Source: Coix lacryma-jobi var. lacryma-jobi (lineage: Eukaryota; Streptophyta; Magnoliopsida; Poales; Poaceae). From it: a stretch of DNA of 64,000 nt. The translations under genes and the position numbers were made by a program. Where the stretch lies: the NCBI GenBank assembly GCA_009763385.1, contig CM019827.1:111255204-111319203 (forward strand). Reading direction: 5' to 3'. A model generated the notes under the pieces. It did not search any database, was not told the DNA's origin, and saw nothing but the letters and a program-made list of their open reading frames with translations. Shown piece after piece: positions 33,462 to 45,300 of the stretch. Numbering within the stretch: the first letter of the stretch is position 1; each line of letters opens with the position of its first letter.

Positions 33462-35483
33462 TTTTTTTAAGATAACGGATATAAAATACCCGGCTTCATC
33501 TATCAAAAGATAGACTCATGCCAATTATTACAAACAAGTTTTAACCTCACATACTGGCAACACGGAAATAAACATAGTTTTGACTATTACAATCCAATCA
33601 AACTACTAGATAACCATCCATAAGGTTTAAAAAACTGCAAAGCAGCGGTCTCCAAGCTTTTGGCCGCAACAACCATTCTATCCCGGACGCCTTCATGCCG
33701 CTGAAGCTTTGCCCACTCCCGAAGCCAGTAGGTTCCCCTGAATAATACCTGCAAAAGAGATTTTGGTTTGCTTTTGTTAAAGACTACTTCGTTTCTTGTT
33801 AGCCAGATACTCCAACATAGTGTCGACGCAACAGTCAATAAAAGAGCATTTAAATGTCTATCCCCTCTCCTGGACCATATGTTGAACATGTCATCCATGG
33901 TAGCTGGAGGGGGCAGGCCAAATAAAAAATGCCCCGCCCTCCACAGGAATTTGGCATGAACACAATCAAAGAATATGTGTTGAATTATTTCTAGAAAGTG
34001 ACAAAAACCACATTTTTTATCCTCATTCCAGTTACGCCTAGCTAAATTGTCTTTAGTTAGTATCACACCCATTTTAAGATACCACAAAAAACTTTTATTT
34101 TTGAAGGTACTTTGATCTGCCAAATATTTTGTGGGACTCTCAGGCCATTATTGATTAGTGCTGCATACATCGAACTTACTGAGAACTTGCCTGATGAGTG
34201 TAGGGACCAAACAAAAACATTTTTTCCTTCCTGTAATTGAATGCTCATTAGTGAAACTATAATTCTATGCCAATTTCTAAGGTTCGCACCCACTAGATTA
34301 CGTCGAAACGAGATATTTAGAGGGGACGAACTTAATACTTTTGCCACTAAATCCTGTTTACGCCTCACAATGTTGAATAGAGATGGAAATTTGTCCTTTA
34401 ATGGCTTATTTCCCAGCCAAGTGTCGAACCAGAATCTAGTCTGAGTCCCATCTTTGACTGAAAACTTGCCAAATCCCATAAACATGTCTTTTACATCCAT
34501 CAGGCCTTTCCAAAAATACGAATCTGTTGCCCTCTTTACACATTTTCCCAACGGTTTATCTTTCAAGTATTTGTTCCTAATTAGTTCATGCCATAACCCA
34601 TTCTCATTGATCAATTTAAACAACCATTTACTTAGCAAACATTGATTTTGAATTTCGAGATTTTGTATACCGAGACCCCTTGAGGCTTAGGCTGGCACAA
34701 ATCTCCCACCTTGCTAATCTATATTTCCTCTTGTGCTCGTCACTCTGCCAAAAGAACCTTGATCTAAAACAATTTATTTTCTCTAAAACTCCTTTTGGAA
34801 CTTCGAAGAAGGAGAACATAAACATCGGTAAGCTTGAGAGAACCGAGTTTATTAAAGTTAAATGACCACCCACTGATAAGAGTTTACCTTTCCATCCCCC
34901 AGTTTCTTCTCCAATTTGTTCTCTAATTCTTGACAGTCTTTATTTTTAGTTTCCTGACATTCATCGGTAGGCCTAGATATTAAAAGGGAATTTTCCTAGC
35001 TTGCATCCGAACAATCCTGTTCTTTTGCTTCCCCAAAACAGAAGATCACTCTTGTGGAAGTTTATTTTGAGTCCCGATAGTTCCTCAAACGTTGTAAGAA
35101 TCAACTTCATACTAGTAGCTTTTGCAACATCGTGACTCATGAAAATAACTGTATCATCTGCATACTACAGTATTGACAGCCCGCCCTGAATCAAATGTGG
35201 AATCACCCCTTCCACGTGACCTACCTCCTTGGCTCTTGCTATTAATATAGCTAACATGTCCACCACGATATTAAATAATATTGGTGATATCGGATCCCCT
35301 TGCCTCAATCCCTTTCTTGTTTAAAAATAAGGCCCTAACTGATCATTAACTTTAACATTGACATTACCCCTTGGGTGAACTTTTCAACCCAACTGCACCT
35401 TTCTGGGAAAAACCTTCATCCTTAGAGTTTGTTGTAAAAACTCTCATTTCACCTTGTCATATGCCTTCTCGAAATCAATTTTA
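33462..35483 (-). mobile_element. 5'-truncated L1-type LINE, TSD AAGACTT
   Basis: The element is on the minus strand and its poly-A tail appears as the T run at 33462-33468. AAGACTT duplications lie at 33455-33461 and 35484-35490, inside a kinase exon. Only the second half of ORF2 is present. Its class follows from the plant L1 reverse transcriptase and zf-RVT motifs. Confidence 0.85.
33590..35483 (-). pseudogene. LINE ORF2 fragment: reverse transcriptase and zf-RVT
   Basis: From right to left on the minus strand: a FEKAYDKV-like motif, GLRQGDPISPILFN (about 35300), YADDTVIFMSHD with the active site (about 35150), GLKINFHKSD, GGHLTLINSVLSSLP (34873), FWFDTWLG, and the zinc-binding zf-RVT tail with CGFCHFLEIIQHIFFDC (about 34000) to a stop at 33587. 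Stops and frameshifts occur around 34990-34880 and elsewhere. The endonuclease half is absent. Confidence 0.85.
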
Positions 35484-35571
35484 AAGACTTAGAAGACTTA
35501 GAAAAGGAAAGGTGAACCAATGCGTGGATCCAAGACTTGGAGGCGAATACCCTCCTAAGGATGCCGCCAAG

Positions 35572-35977
35572 GTAAATATAATTGATCCTGGATTCTAACT
35601 TATTCTACAAAGCAATTTTAGGTCGATAAATGGTTAACTTCACCTTGAGCCTTATAGTTCTTCCTTTCTTAATAATGGACAGAGGTTCAGTTTTTTTCCC
35701 TCTTCTTTTACTGACACTTTCAGTTAAAATCTTATACCGGCGGAGGGGGCACGCTAGTGAGGAAGACGGGAGCATGACTCAAATATGTTCATCTACTAAG
35801 CATTCCTCTACCTGCATCTTCCTATTATTTTCATGCCTCCTACCAATTCTACTTTATCGCCCCTATCCTGGTACCTGCTCCTAACATTTGTTCTCGTTTC
35901 AACAGAAAGAATTTATTAGTAGAAATAACAGTGCTATAACATATCTAAATAAGGCAACATTTTTTTTTTTTGGCAAG
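35572..35977 (+). other. Intron of the Pti1-like kinase pseudogene
   Basis: Bounded by GTAAAT and a T-rich tract with acceptor GGCAAG. No element or gene is recognised. Confidence 0.5.
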
Positions 35978-36309
35978 CAAATGGCAGCAATTGCATCCCG
36001 ATGTTTGCAATCCAAGGCAGACTCCAGGCCCAGCATGAGCATTGTCGTTAAGGATTTGCGCGTGTTAATACAAAACCTGCCAAGCACACCACGCGCCGCT
36101 GGAATCGCGAGGCTTGTCTAACAATAATACGACAACTGAATGTCACGTGGTTCACAAAATAATATTGAAACAGTCAAAATCAACCTTGAATAAGTTCAAG
36201 CGAATAGACTTGTGCTCCATGACAATAACAATGTATAAAGTTTCAATAGCACCTCTCTCCGGTGGAGTGAGCACCAAAGTTGCGAGTCAAATTCGCCTGT
36301 AATGAGATT

Positions 36310-36480
36310 CATAGGGTGTTTGGTTTGTGGAATCACCTAATTTTTTATGAGGTGATGCATCATGAGTCTATCTCATCAATTTTGGTAGTACCAACTCATT
36401 ACTCATGCATATACTAATTATTGACTTATGAGAAATGAGGTGATGATACATCAACTTATTCTATTCCACCAACCAAATAG
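36310..36480. mobile_element. Tourist-like MITE
   Basis: GGTGTTTGGTTTGTGGAAT on the left and ATTCCACCAACCAAATA on the right are imperfect terminal repeats of the familiar GTGTTTGGTTTG type. The interior shows GAGGTGATG/CATCACCT-like symmetry. The target duplication is not clear (TAG is possible). Confidence 0.6.
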
Positions 36481-36620
36481 AAAAAGTGAAGAGTGAGAAA
36501 ATGATGGACCACTTCATTTCTCAGACCAAATACACTCTTAACTCTCGGACGCCGTTACTGCTGAGTGCTGAAGCCATGACTGATTACTCATGTATACTAT
36601 CTTCCAGTTCCCTACTGCGC

Positions 36621-38570
36621 AAGTGCCAAGTTTGCGGATACATGGGTGTATGCCGAGTCTCTGAGTGATGAGTGATTGTCAACTGGGATAATGCGCATGT
36701 TCTTTGGCTTGTCTTGTGCAGGTGTCGAGCACGGATACAGTGATCGAAGGCAAGGTGAAGGTCAAGTAGAGACGTGCCTTGCCGATGGACCGAGAGTGGT
36801 GAAGGGCGGACGTGAGGCTTGGACTGAGGGACAGGTGGCCTGAGGATCAGCTGTGGTGGCTGACAGCCTGGGACAGCGACGAGCGAAGACTTGCGGGGCA
36901 CAGTGTTGCTCGGGTCGTGGACCTGAGGACACGTGTCGGTGGACGGGGTGCACGGGCGGTGCATCCCCTCTACGGCTCGGTTTGGTGGTTGAGCCACAGA
37001 AAAACCATCGAGTGGACGGTTTCCAGGTTTGGGCCTCAAAACCTGGACGCTGATGGTTTCCGAGTTTAGGCCACAAAACTCGGGCTAAGGACGGTTTTCA
37101 GGTTTGGGCCTCAAAACCTGGGTGCTGCGGGTTTCTGAGTTTGGGCCACAAAACTCAGGCGATGGACGGCTGGTTTCCCGGTTTGGGCCTCAAAACCGGG
37201 GGTTGGCTGTGAAGGCTGTTTTCCCGGTTTGGGCCACAAAACCGGGGGCGAAGTCCGGGAAAAGGACAAGCAGAGCGGTGGCGGCACGTGGCGGCAGTCG
37301 GTGAGGTCGCGTCGAGGCGAAGCTACCTATTGTGCGGGCGTGGCCATCGGATCACCACCTACCACGAGTTGGTCCAGAATAACCCTAGGGTTTAGATGGT
37401 TCGCTCTGTAATTAGTTAGGGGTAGAGTGGGAAATAGAATTAGGATAAATAGAGGGAGACACCCACCTCCCGTTCCATTTCAGTCATTTGCTCTTTGCCT
37501 TCTAAGTTTTCCTGCTCTCTCAATCCCTGTTGTAGCAACTGAGATCCGCAGAGAACCATACCTTTGTGTACTGGAGATTTTGAGGAAGTGAGACCGTAAT
37601 CTCACTGTTGTAGCGTGTGGTAGCCACACGGTTGCAAATTCGTGGTTGTGATTCGCGTTTTGGTGTTGTTCTTCGCGGGTTGCTTTTCTCCATGATTTTC
37701 TCGTTGATCGATCTCTTCACTCAGTGCGTCTTTTGCGATTCCGTTTGAACTGAGTTGTTCTAGATTGTGAGGTGTATCTTTCCACCGGAGGAATTCACCT
37801 CCAACCTCACGAGCTAGTAGATCGATCGGTTTTTGTTTCGGATCAAGTTTTGCTCCCTTTGCTCCGAATTCCTCCAATTCACTAATTTGGAGTTAGGTTC
37901 GAGCCATGATCCCTTTGGGATAGCTCACTAACTTCCTTGGAACTCCTCATACCAAGTCTAAGCTTGAGTGCTTTTGATTCGGAGGAGATCGAGTGATTTT
38001 CGTGGAAGAACAGCAGGTTTCGGGGTGACCGGACGCTTGACACGGGATGACCGGATGCTCAGGTTCAGAGTCCGGTCGTTGAATGTTCCTTCTGTGATCT
38101 TTACTGTTTTTGACCGGACGCTCAACCTAACACTGACCGGACGCAACATTGTCACTGTTCATGCGTTTTTGTCTTCTTGACCGGACGCTCAGCTCTTGAC
38201 CGGACGCTCCTCTTTAGTGAGTCCGGTCAGGAACAGAGAGCTTCCAAATCTGTTTTTAGCTGACCGGACGCGTCCGGTGTCCACTGACCGGACGCTGGCC
38301 AGAGTCCGGTCAAGTGCAGTTTGCACATTTTCGTTCGTCCGCTGTCGGTTTTGATTTCTGGCTTTTGCGTTGGGTTTCTAGAGTTGTGTAGTGTCTCGCT
38401 GTGCTTTTTGGAAGCATCCACCCTTCATCTAGGGTCGTGGACACTCACAAGCTCTAGGGTTGCTCTTGGGGTTGATTCTCGGGACAGTGACAACAAGTTT
38501 CTGAAAAGAAATTTTGAAGCTCCCATTCACCCCCCTCTGGTCACTTTCTGGTTGCACTTTCGGTCCTTCA
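36621..38570 (+). repeat. Solo Sirevirus-type LTR (GACCGGACGC word, hairpin array)
   Basis: It ends CCCATTCACCCCCCTCTGG...GGTCCTTCA at 38570, the Sirevirus LTR ending, with neither primer binding site nor polypurine tract nearby. AAGTG follows the end (38571-38575) and occurs at 36621-36625, a possible target duplication; the left end then lacks TG, so the start is uncertain. A weak TATA-like ATAAATAG lies at about 37443. The word GACCGGACGC or its complement recurs about eleven times at 38025-38315. Confidence 0.6.
36978..37246 (+). repeat. Array of six 24-base hairpins with compensatory stems
   Basis: Hairpins at 37023, 37060, 37098, 37135, 37177 and 37223, each 8-base arm, 8-base loop, 8-base arm. 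The first four arm bases differ (CCAG, CCGA, TCAG, CTGA, CCCG, CCCG) and the distal arm changes to match. The rest of the arm is GTTT/AAAC and the loop is GGGCC(T/A)CA. A degenerate seventh may precede at 36978. Confidence 0.85.
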
Positions 38571-39005
38571 AAGTGCGTTGACAGTCCAGTTTTGGCAGAG
38601 AACACTGTTGATGGCTGTCTTGTACGGCTTAAAAGTCAATTTATAGTTCAAACGAACAGGGTCATTTCCGTCTTCTAACTGTCCGTCTGTAAGCTGTGTA
38701 GCTTTTTGTTGTTTCCATGTTACACGTTTGCTAATTGTGGGTATGATGGAATCATCCGCATGATGATCCAGCACTTCGTTCGTGAGGTTAAGGTTTTGAT
38801 TTTCTTTCAGAGTTATTATCGATACTGCAAGATGTTTGCAATGAAAAAGCTAGGGGGGTATCAGAAGGCCAGACTCTTTTCTTTTTCCAAACTTTGGGCT
38901 TCTCTTCCTGCGTTGCTGGGCTGGGATTCTAGCTGGGCCTGAGCCTTAGGCCCTAATTATCATGGATGCCAATTTTGTTGATAAAACGGGCAAAGTGGAT
39001 CATCA
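38571..39005. other. Intergenic sequence
   Basis: No gene or element recognised; only short ORFs without motifs. Confidence 0.4.
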
Positions 39006-39212
39006 GGGCACTCACAATGCAGACTTTATCATAGAGTCTAAACCTATTTATTACACTCTTATTTATTGTATTTTGCTGATGTGGCAGTGTAGTTATTGAA
39101 GAGAGATGAAGAAAAAATAAGACTCCAAGTCTTATTTAGACTCTAAGTCTATAATAACTTCGAGGTAATAAATGAATTTAGACTCTAAGTAGAGTCTACA
39201 TTGTGAGTGCCC
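39006..39212. mobile_element. MITE with GGGCACTCACAATG terminal repeats
   Basis: GGGCACTCACAATGCAGACT on the left is inverted at AGTCTACATTGTGAGTGCCC on the right. AGAGTCTAAA/TTTAGACTCT phrases repeat inside. No clear target-site duplication, so the superfamily is open. Confidence 0.8.
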
Positions 39213-40342
39213 TTTGGACGCAAAAGCTAATGCGCGCGGGGGCGCGCTCGTGTCGGAGCGAGCGACCCCTGCTGCACGCGGCCTGGCCTGGGCGCCTTGC
39301 GGCCCTGTCGCACTCATCCTGCATGCGGCAGCTTGCATTTAAGTCATGCGGCCCTCCCATGCGTACATACGGCCTATTTTTTCTTATTCTTTTCATTTTA
39401 ATTTTTTTGTTTTATGTGTTTTTAGTACTTTCTTTGTTTTAAATATTTTTTATCATTATTTTTTGGTTTTTATTTTTCTTTAGCTTTTATTTTTGTTTAC
39501 TAATTATAGTTTTTCCGGTTGTTAATTCTTTTTGTTTTTATATTTTATTTTTATTTATTTATTGTATCTACTTTAGTTTTTAATATATATTTGTCACGAA
39601 CAATTTACAATTTAATTATTTGTTGTTAATTTCAGTTTTATTTTCTAGTAATTTCCGTTTAAGTTTTTTGTTTTTTTTTTATTATATCTACTTCAGTTTT
39701 TAGATTTGTTGATATCAAGTATCTTGTAATTTCAGTTTGCCTCACCTACAATATATAAGTTGTCACAAAAGAGTAGCCATTGATCACATAAGCTGCCACA
39801 GAAAAAACATTCTATTCATTTAGTTATTTTATTTATTCTTTTAGTTTCTACGCACATATGTTGTGGCCTTTGTGCTTTATTTTTTAAAAATTATTTAGTT
39901 TTTGTTTTATGTGACTTTTTAGTTTTTCTTCTTTATTTTTAAATTTTTTCTGGTTTTCATAGTTTTATTTAATTTTCATTCTATTTGTTTTATTTTATTT
40001 TCACGTTGAATCATATTTAGTTTTAAGCCAAGTTTTCTAGTTTTTTAGTTATTATTCAAGTAATATTTTTTTAGTTTTCAGTTTTCGGTCACTATTTTGT
40101 TCTCGGCTCATGTAGTGAGCTAATTTGTCTCAGGTTGCAGATCATCTTATTTGCACCGCTACCCTTTATTTTTAATAAATACCTCGAGTTGGCAGCTTAT
40201 GCAATGTTTATTTTAATCCTTCAGGTCACAACTTGTCTTGTTTTGATCTGCTACTCTCTTTAAAAGTTAGTGTCTTGATGTAAACAATATATAACAAATT
40301 TATTATATTCCTATGGTAACAATCGATGCACATACTACGAAT
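39213..40342. other. Intergenic DNA with a strongly T-rich strand
   Basis: A GC-rich 130 bp is followed by about 750 bp (39360-40110) in which the plus strand is dominated by T with TTTTA and TTTAG phrases. No gene seen. Confidence 0.5.
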
Positions 40343-40463
40343 CTGTTCGCTTGAGCTCAAAGTCGCTGCAGGCGATTTGTATGATTGATTTGTTCTGAGA
40401 GGAAAACACTATTTTATGGCTGATTTATTTGGGTTAAAACCGTTGAATAGCTCAAGCGAATAG
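40343..40463. mobile_element. Short MITE
   Basis: CTGTTCGCTTGAGCT on the left and AGCTCAAGCGAATAG on the right are 15-base imperfect terminal repeats around 90 bp of AT-rich DNA. It is too short to code. Confidence 0.65.
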
Positions 40464-41776
40464 CGCCTACGGAAACAATAAGTTATTTTTAGAGTAGCAA
40501 GTTTAGTATACATAATAGCATTTTTTTAGAAATCTTTTAGCACATTCTTTTGTATAAATTGCTATTAAAATAAGATTTTTCAAACATAAACAAGTGAGAT
40601 CTAGTTTTATTCGTTTCGTCATGTAGATTATATTGGTGCATACGGAGGAATTTAAAACGGTTACACCGTTAAAAAGTTACAACTTTTTTAAAAAGTGTTT
40701 GTCTTTTTGAAAAACGTGTAAAGGAGGTTGAACTGTTGGAGCATCAGTATATATCCAAACGTTAGGGCACCGGGAGTGTTAAGCCTTGTGTGAGTGGAGA
40801 GGCAGCGATACAGCGACGGGACACACATCAGCCATGGAGTGGGTCGCGCGCTTCACGTACGCGCGACGGGGCGCGCGTTATCGCCGTCCCATCATGGATG
40901 CTTTATGTTTGAAGATCAAGACAAAGTTTGTCTAAAGTACGGAGTGTAGGAAGACACCAACTTGCAGCGACACAATTCACGTGCGGGTCACATGTTTGGT
41001 TCTCCAACGCGTCCCCCGATCAAGCGGCAGAAGCGCCGCCACGTCCACGGTCGCCGAATCATTTGGCGGCTTGCGTCAGCTCGTGGTATCTTGCAAGGAA
41101 TGATCTCCCGCACCAAACTCCGCATATTCGTGCATCCTCTGAAAATACCATCTGTCCATGTCACCGATGTATGACAGTATCCGTGCACTTATTAATTGAA
41201 TTGAACTTGTCTTTTGCTTCTCAACTTGCCTCGCCCTTGCTCAGAAAGCTGAAAGTCACTTTCGAGCTGATAATGATAACATGAAACCCACTAAACATAG
41301 ACGAGTGGCATTTATAAATTCCTGTTTCATATTTGTTAATTATATTCTGACTGTAATATATATAACCCTGCCGGGCGTGGGCCATCGTTTACCTTAGGAT
41401 CCACTACCACGACTGCCCTGAGCTAGCCGTTGTTAGACTCTATTTGAAACCTCTACTTTAGAAAAGTAGCACGACAATTTTCGTATAAAAATCAATGCAA
41501 GTTTCTCAACTTCACCCGCCATTTTCTCGAGCGAACTTTTCAAGCGTCAGCTAGCACAGCAAGACTTACATTCAAGTTTAAGATACTTCATTTAAGTTAA
41601 ATTAGAATTACATTCCTTTGTGAACAATGGTAATGCATGAAAAGTTCGCCCTAAAAAAAAATCATGCTCCAAGTATATAGAAGGTTATTGTCACACTAAG
41701 AACCTATATAACTATAATGCTATTATCACCAATAAGGCCTATGACCGCTATAACTATAATGCTATATCACCAATAA
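40464..41776. other. Intergenic DNA, no convincing gene
   Basis: Contains a 118-residue ORF at 40928-41284 (+) with no motif I recognise and no splice or promoter context, so I do not call it a gene. A direct duplication of about 42 bp, with ACTATAATGCTAT and CACCAATAAGGCCT, is at 41711-41780. Confidence 0.4.
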
Positions 41777-41930
41777 GGCCTGGTTTAGTTCGAATCCCAA
41801 AAACTTTTGATCCATCACGTCAAATGTTTGGACACATACATAAAGTACTAAATGTAGACTAAAAATAACTAATTATACATATTGTGATAACTTGCGAGAT
41901 AATTATTTGTTGCCAAGTAATAAGAAGAGG
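41777..41930. mobile_element. MITE fragment starting GGCCTGGTTTAGTT
   Basis: GGCCTGGTTTAGTTC with AAAACTTTTG, CATCACGTCAAATGTTTGGACAC and AAATAACTAATTA phrases is the left half of a common grass MITE. The right terminus is missing or decayed. Confidence 0.5.
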
Positions 41931-42382
41931 ACAACTTAAATTGAAGGCACATATATTATTTGTCGCATGCCTACTACAGCTGCTTTGTGACGATCTATAG
42001 TAAAAACTCCTTGATCCGTTGCAGCGGCATAACCGCTGAGTGCAAATCGGTTGCAGCGGAACCGTCTTTGGCTATTAGAGTGTCTCAAGAGCATCTAAAA
42101 TAGTATTTTAATCCAATAATTTTAGCAAGATTAAAAAATTCATCCCCAACAATTTCTAAACCCACTTCTCAATCTTTTAGCTCTTGAAAAAACCCATTTA
42201 TGTGTGTAATGTTACGCGAAGGACATGGAGAAGGAAAAAAAGACAAGTTCATGATGCAAATGTATAAGAGAGAAATAAAATATAAAAGTGATGGTGTGAT
42301 TTAGACGTTTAGGATTTTGATGTAAGATTACCTTCTGCTTTGTATCTTTTAGGCACATGATTTTGGAACTATTAGAATTGTA
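41931..42382. other. Intergenic AT-rich sequence
   Basis: No gene or complete element recognised. The last five bases, TTGTA, are the target-site duplication of the next element. Confidence 0.4.
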
Positions 42383-45300
42383 TGTCACACCCGGTTTTAA
42401 GAACAAAACCAGGTATACACCATATGTGAGCCCAGGAAGTCAAATCTCACATATAGCAACAAATAAGGGGTAATATCGAAAGACAATGCTCTTATATAAC
42501 GTATATAAAACAAAAGAACATAACCTTAAAGAGCAGACAGCGGAAAGACACTCCGATCTTCAGATGGAGACACCAACTTCACAGGGAACAACTGACTGGT
42601 TGACCACAAGCCTAAGCTTCTCCAAAGCTTAACTCTCTGGGGTGTGGGGAAAAGCAAGAGTGAGTCCATGTTGAACTCCACAAGTATAGCAGCAAGTGAT
42701 ATAGATCCCAAGTCTCATGATCAATGTAACATAAATAATGAATAGCATAAAACGGTAAATAATGAACATGTTAACCAACATAAGTCATAAATGTAAAAGT
42801 CTTCAAGGCCGCTCGTATCCTTGAGCAAGGCTGATATATCAGTTTAATAAACTTTGCGCAAAGGTGTACACTTTCACTGCGAGACGTGAATTTCCCTTTT
42901 CCCGAGGTGATCAGCCTCTTAACTCACTTCCAAGGAAAGTCGGCAGGGTTCACGATGAAGCCTTTCAAAGGTTCGTCTAACAAGTTAGGGCCGCTAGGTT
43001 TCCTCATCAATAAGCATGAATCTCCCCTCCAAGCAGTGACTAACAAGAAAATGCAATGCAAACCAACTTGGTCGGCCAAGACCATACAGATCGGAGCCCC
43101 TCTTGCGCCTTTCGGTAACCTCTAACAAGCTAGAAAAGGTCCTTATACTGAGCTAAAGCCAGAGCCATATAACCCCCAACAGTTGCACTGTAAATCCCGA
43201 AGGTGCTCGTACAGATAATTTCTTAAGTTGCTAATAAGCCATTTTTATCATCCGATGCATACATTAATTAAGTAACATGATCATGATTGCGAAAAGAACA
43301 CTTGATTGCTATACTTGCCTTAAACTCAAGATCCTTCTTCTGTTGACTTATATACTTCCAAAGGTTGACTCTCGATCTTGAACTCTTGGTCACGAACTTC
43401 TTCTTGATCACCAACGTACAACTCACCGACTGGACATACGATCACATAATACCACACATGCATCCAAAAGCAATCATGCAAAAGCAAACATAGCCTATTA
43501 TTAGAACAGTACATCAAACATAAGAAAACAAGGTAAAGAGTTTTGGAAACAAATCTACGTGCCACTACGGTCACACAGACGCGAAGATCACTCTAAACGG
43601 AGTTATAACGAGAAAGATACGATCTAAACAAGATTAAAGATACTAATTACTAGATTAGATTTAACTCAAATTTTAATTTCAAAAAACAGTATTGAAAGTT
43701 ATATATTTAGAAAGAACTTTTCGAAACGAATCTAACGCAAGTTGAACGGACTAAATCGGAGTTAAAACGGAGAAGTTATAAGCTTTTGAAATCTGATGGC
43801 AAACTTGTAAATAAATCAAACTTGATTTTCGCAGATAAAACGAAATTGGAAACTGGCTGGACTGCGCCTCATTTAGAAGAAAACGCAGGGGCTAGATTGA
43901 AAGTTTTCAAAGACACATGAAATAGTGCTGGTTGGACCGCGGGTTCAGACCTAAATATTTGGGGGACTCTTTAGCAAAGGTGACAAACGAAGGGGTATCG
44001 AGTGATTCCGAGCGCTAGATCCAGAATGGACGGCTCGAATTAGATCAGGGTGAGACCGGCGGCGCTTTCGCCGGGGAGAAAGAAGGACGCGGCGGCTCCA
44101 TGGCCGGAAGGCGGCGGCGCGGCTCGGGATTGCGCTACAGAGCGGTAGAGGCCTCGGAAGTAGGTCCAATCGAAAGAGAGAACAAAGCGGACTCACCAGT
44201 GGTGATGATGGCGTCGGTGAGGTCTCTGTGACGGCGGATTGCGCGGCGAGGCGGACAGCGGGGGCGCTGCAACGACGGCGAGCACGGGTTAACGCGAAAC
44301 CAGGGGAAAACAAAGGGAAAAAGGTGTAATGGCTTCGCGTGACCAAGACGAAGCTAGATAGGAACCTTGCGACGGCTGGAACTCGTTGAAGCGTCGGGTT
44401 GACGACGGCGGATCGACGGCGGCCGCGGAGTTCGTCGCGGGAGCGAATTAAAGCACGAGAGCAGAAGCTTGATGCGGGGGAGAGGCGGCGGTCTCCGGGG
44501 AATCTATTTAAGGGGTCGGCTCGGTCGATTTGGCAAGCGAGGACGCGTAGCATCGATGGAGTCGAACTCGGCATCGAGTTCGAGCGGGCGGAGACGGGAG
44601 GGGAAGGAGCAATGGGACGCTGACAGGCGGGATGCTTGTCAGCGACGAGCGGGCGCGGGAGCGGCGACCCTCGGGCGAGCGGACGGAAACGGCGACACGC
44701 ACGCGAGGCTGGACCCTCGGGCGAGACGGAGACGGCTTCGCGCACGCGAGGCTGGACCCTCGGGCGAGACGGAGGCGGCTTCGCGCACGCGAGGCTGGAC
44801 CCTCGGGCGAGACGGAGGCGGCGATGCTCACGCGAGTGCAGCGCCGAGGCTGGACCCTCGGCTCGGCGCGGGGCTGCGGCACTGCGCAGGTGCTGCTGGG
44901 CGGGCGGCGGCCCACGCGAGCGACGGAGAGAGAGGGAGAGGGGAAAGCTGAGCTGGGCTCTGCGCCGGCCCACGCGGAAGATGGGGAGGAGGAATGGGGG
45001 CCGGGTGGGCCTTCGAGCCGGAAACCAGAAGGGGAGAGGGAAAGAGAGCTTTGCCTTTTTCTTTTTATTTAAAACCTTTTCAAAACATTTTCAAACCAAT
45101 GTGAATTTCTTGAACTTGTTGAATCTTTGGGAAGAAATAGATTCTGAAATGAATGATTTGGAGAAAAAAACAAGTTTTCGAAACTTTAAACTTTCCAAAC
45201 TTTTTGAAAAACAAAACGTCTTTATTTTCAAAACCCTTTCTATGAAATTCCTTTAAATTAACTCCAAATCATTTTGAACTCAATTTGAATTTTAGCCAAA

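Larger units (their letters stand above)
27944..36121 (+). pseudogene. Pti1-like protein kinase pseudogene (RLCK VIII type), three TE hits
   Basis: Exon pieces in order: 27944-28126 (AISLDELKKITRNF, a damaged glycine loop IEKGSHARVFLG, AVKML lysine), 28605-about 28730 (ISRLEHNNVVQLLSYC, ALVYEYSS), 29447-29684 (GAQPERALSWAQ, an 8-base duplication frameshift, LEFIHEKAEH, SSDILLFDNDVSKI), resuming at 33075-about 33140 (FAPEYA), 33233-33365 (MTGEFSNKSDIFSFGIVLLELLTGRK), 33447-33461 joined to 35491-35571 (CVDPRLGGEYPPK), and 35978-36121 (SRCLQSKADSRPSMSIVVK to a stop). Pti1-like kinases act downstream of receptor kinases in defence and oxidative signalling. Here HRD reads PKV and DFG reads GDIG, so catalysis was probably lost. 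A copia element splits one exon and a LINE another. An upstream exon may lie left of the copia insertion at 14.3 kb. Confidence 0.82.

Noticed and set aside
36812..37304. Repeated FGPQN-type peptide frames over the hairpin array
   Set aside because: The peptide repeats simply follow the hairpin repeats; frames change between units.
40928..41284. 118-codon ORF as an intergenic gene
   Set aside because: No domain, no introns, no promoter context, and overlapping frames of similar length.
43951..44973. 340-codon open frame in the gypsy LTR
   Set aside because: It lies in the GC-rich tandem-repeat part of the LTR, overlaps open frames on both strands, and in the other LTR the frame is broken by indels. 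No protein motif.
44399..45256. Arginine-rich proteins repeated in both gypsy LTRs
   Set aside because: They are translations of the 43-bp repeat and do not keep frame between the LTRs.
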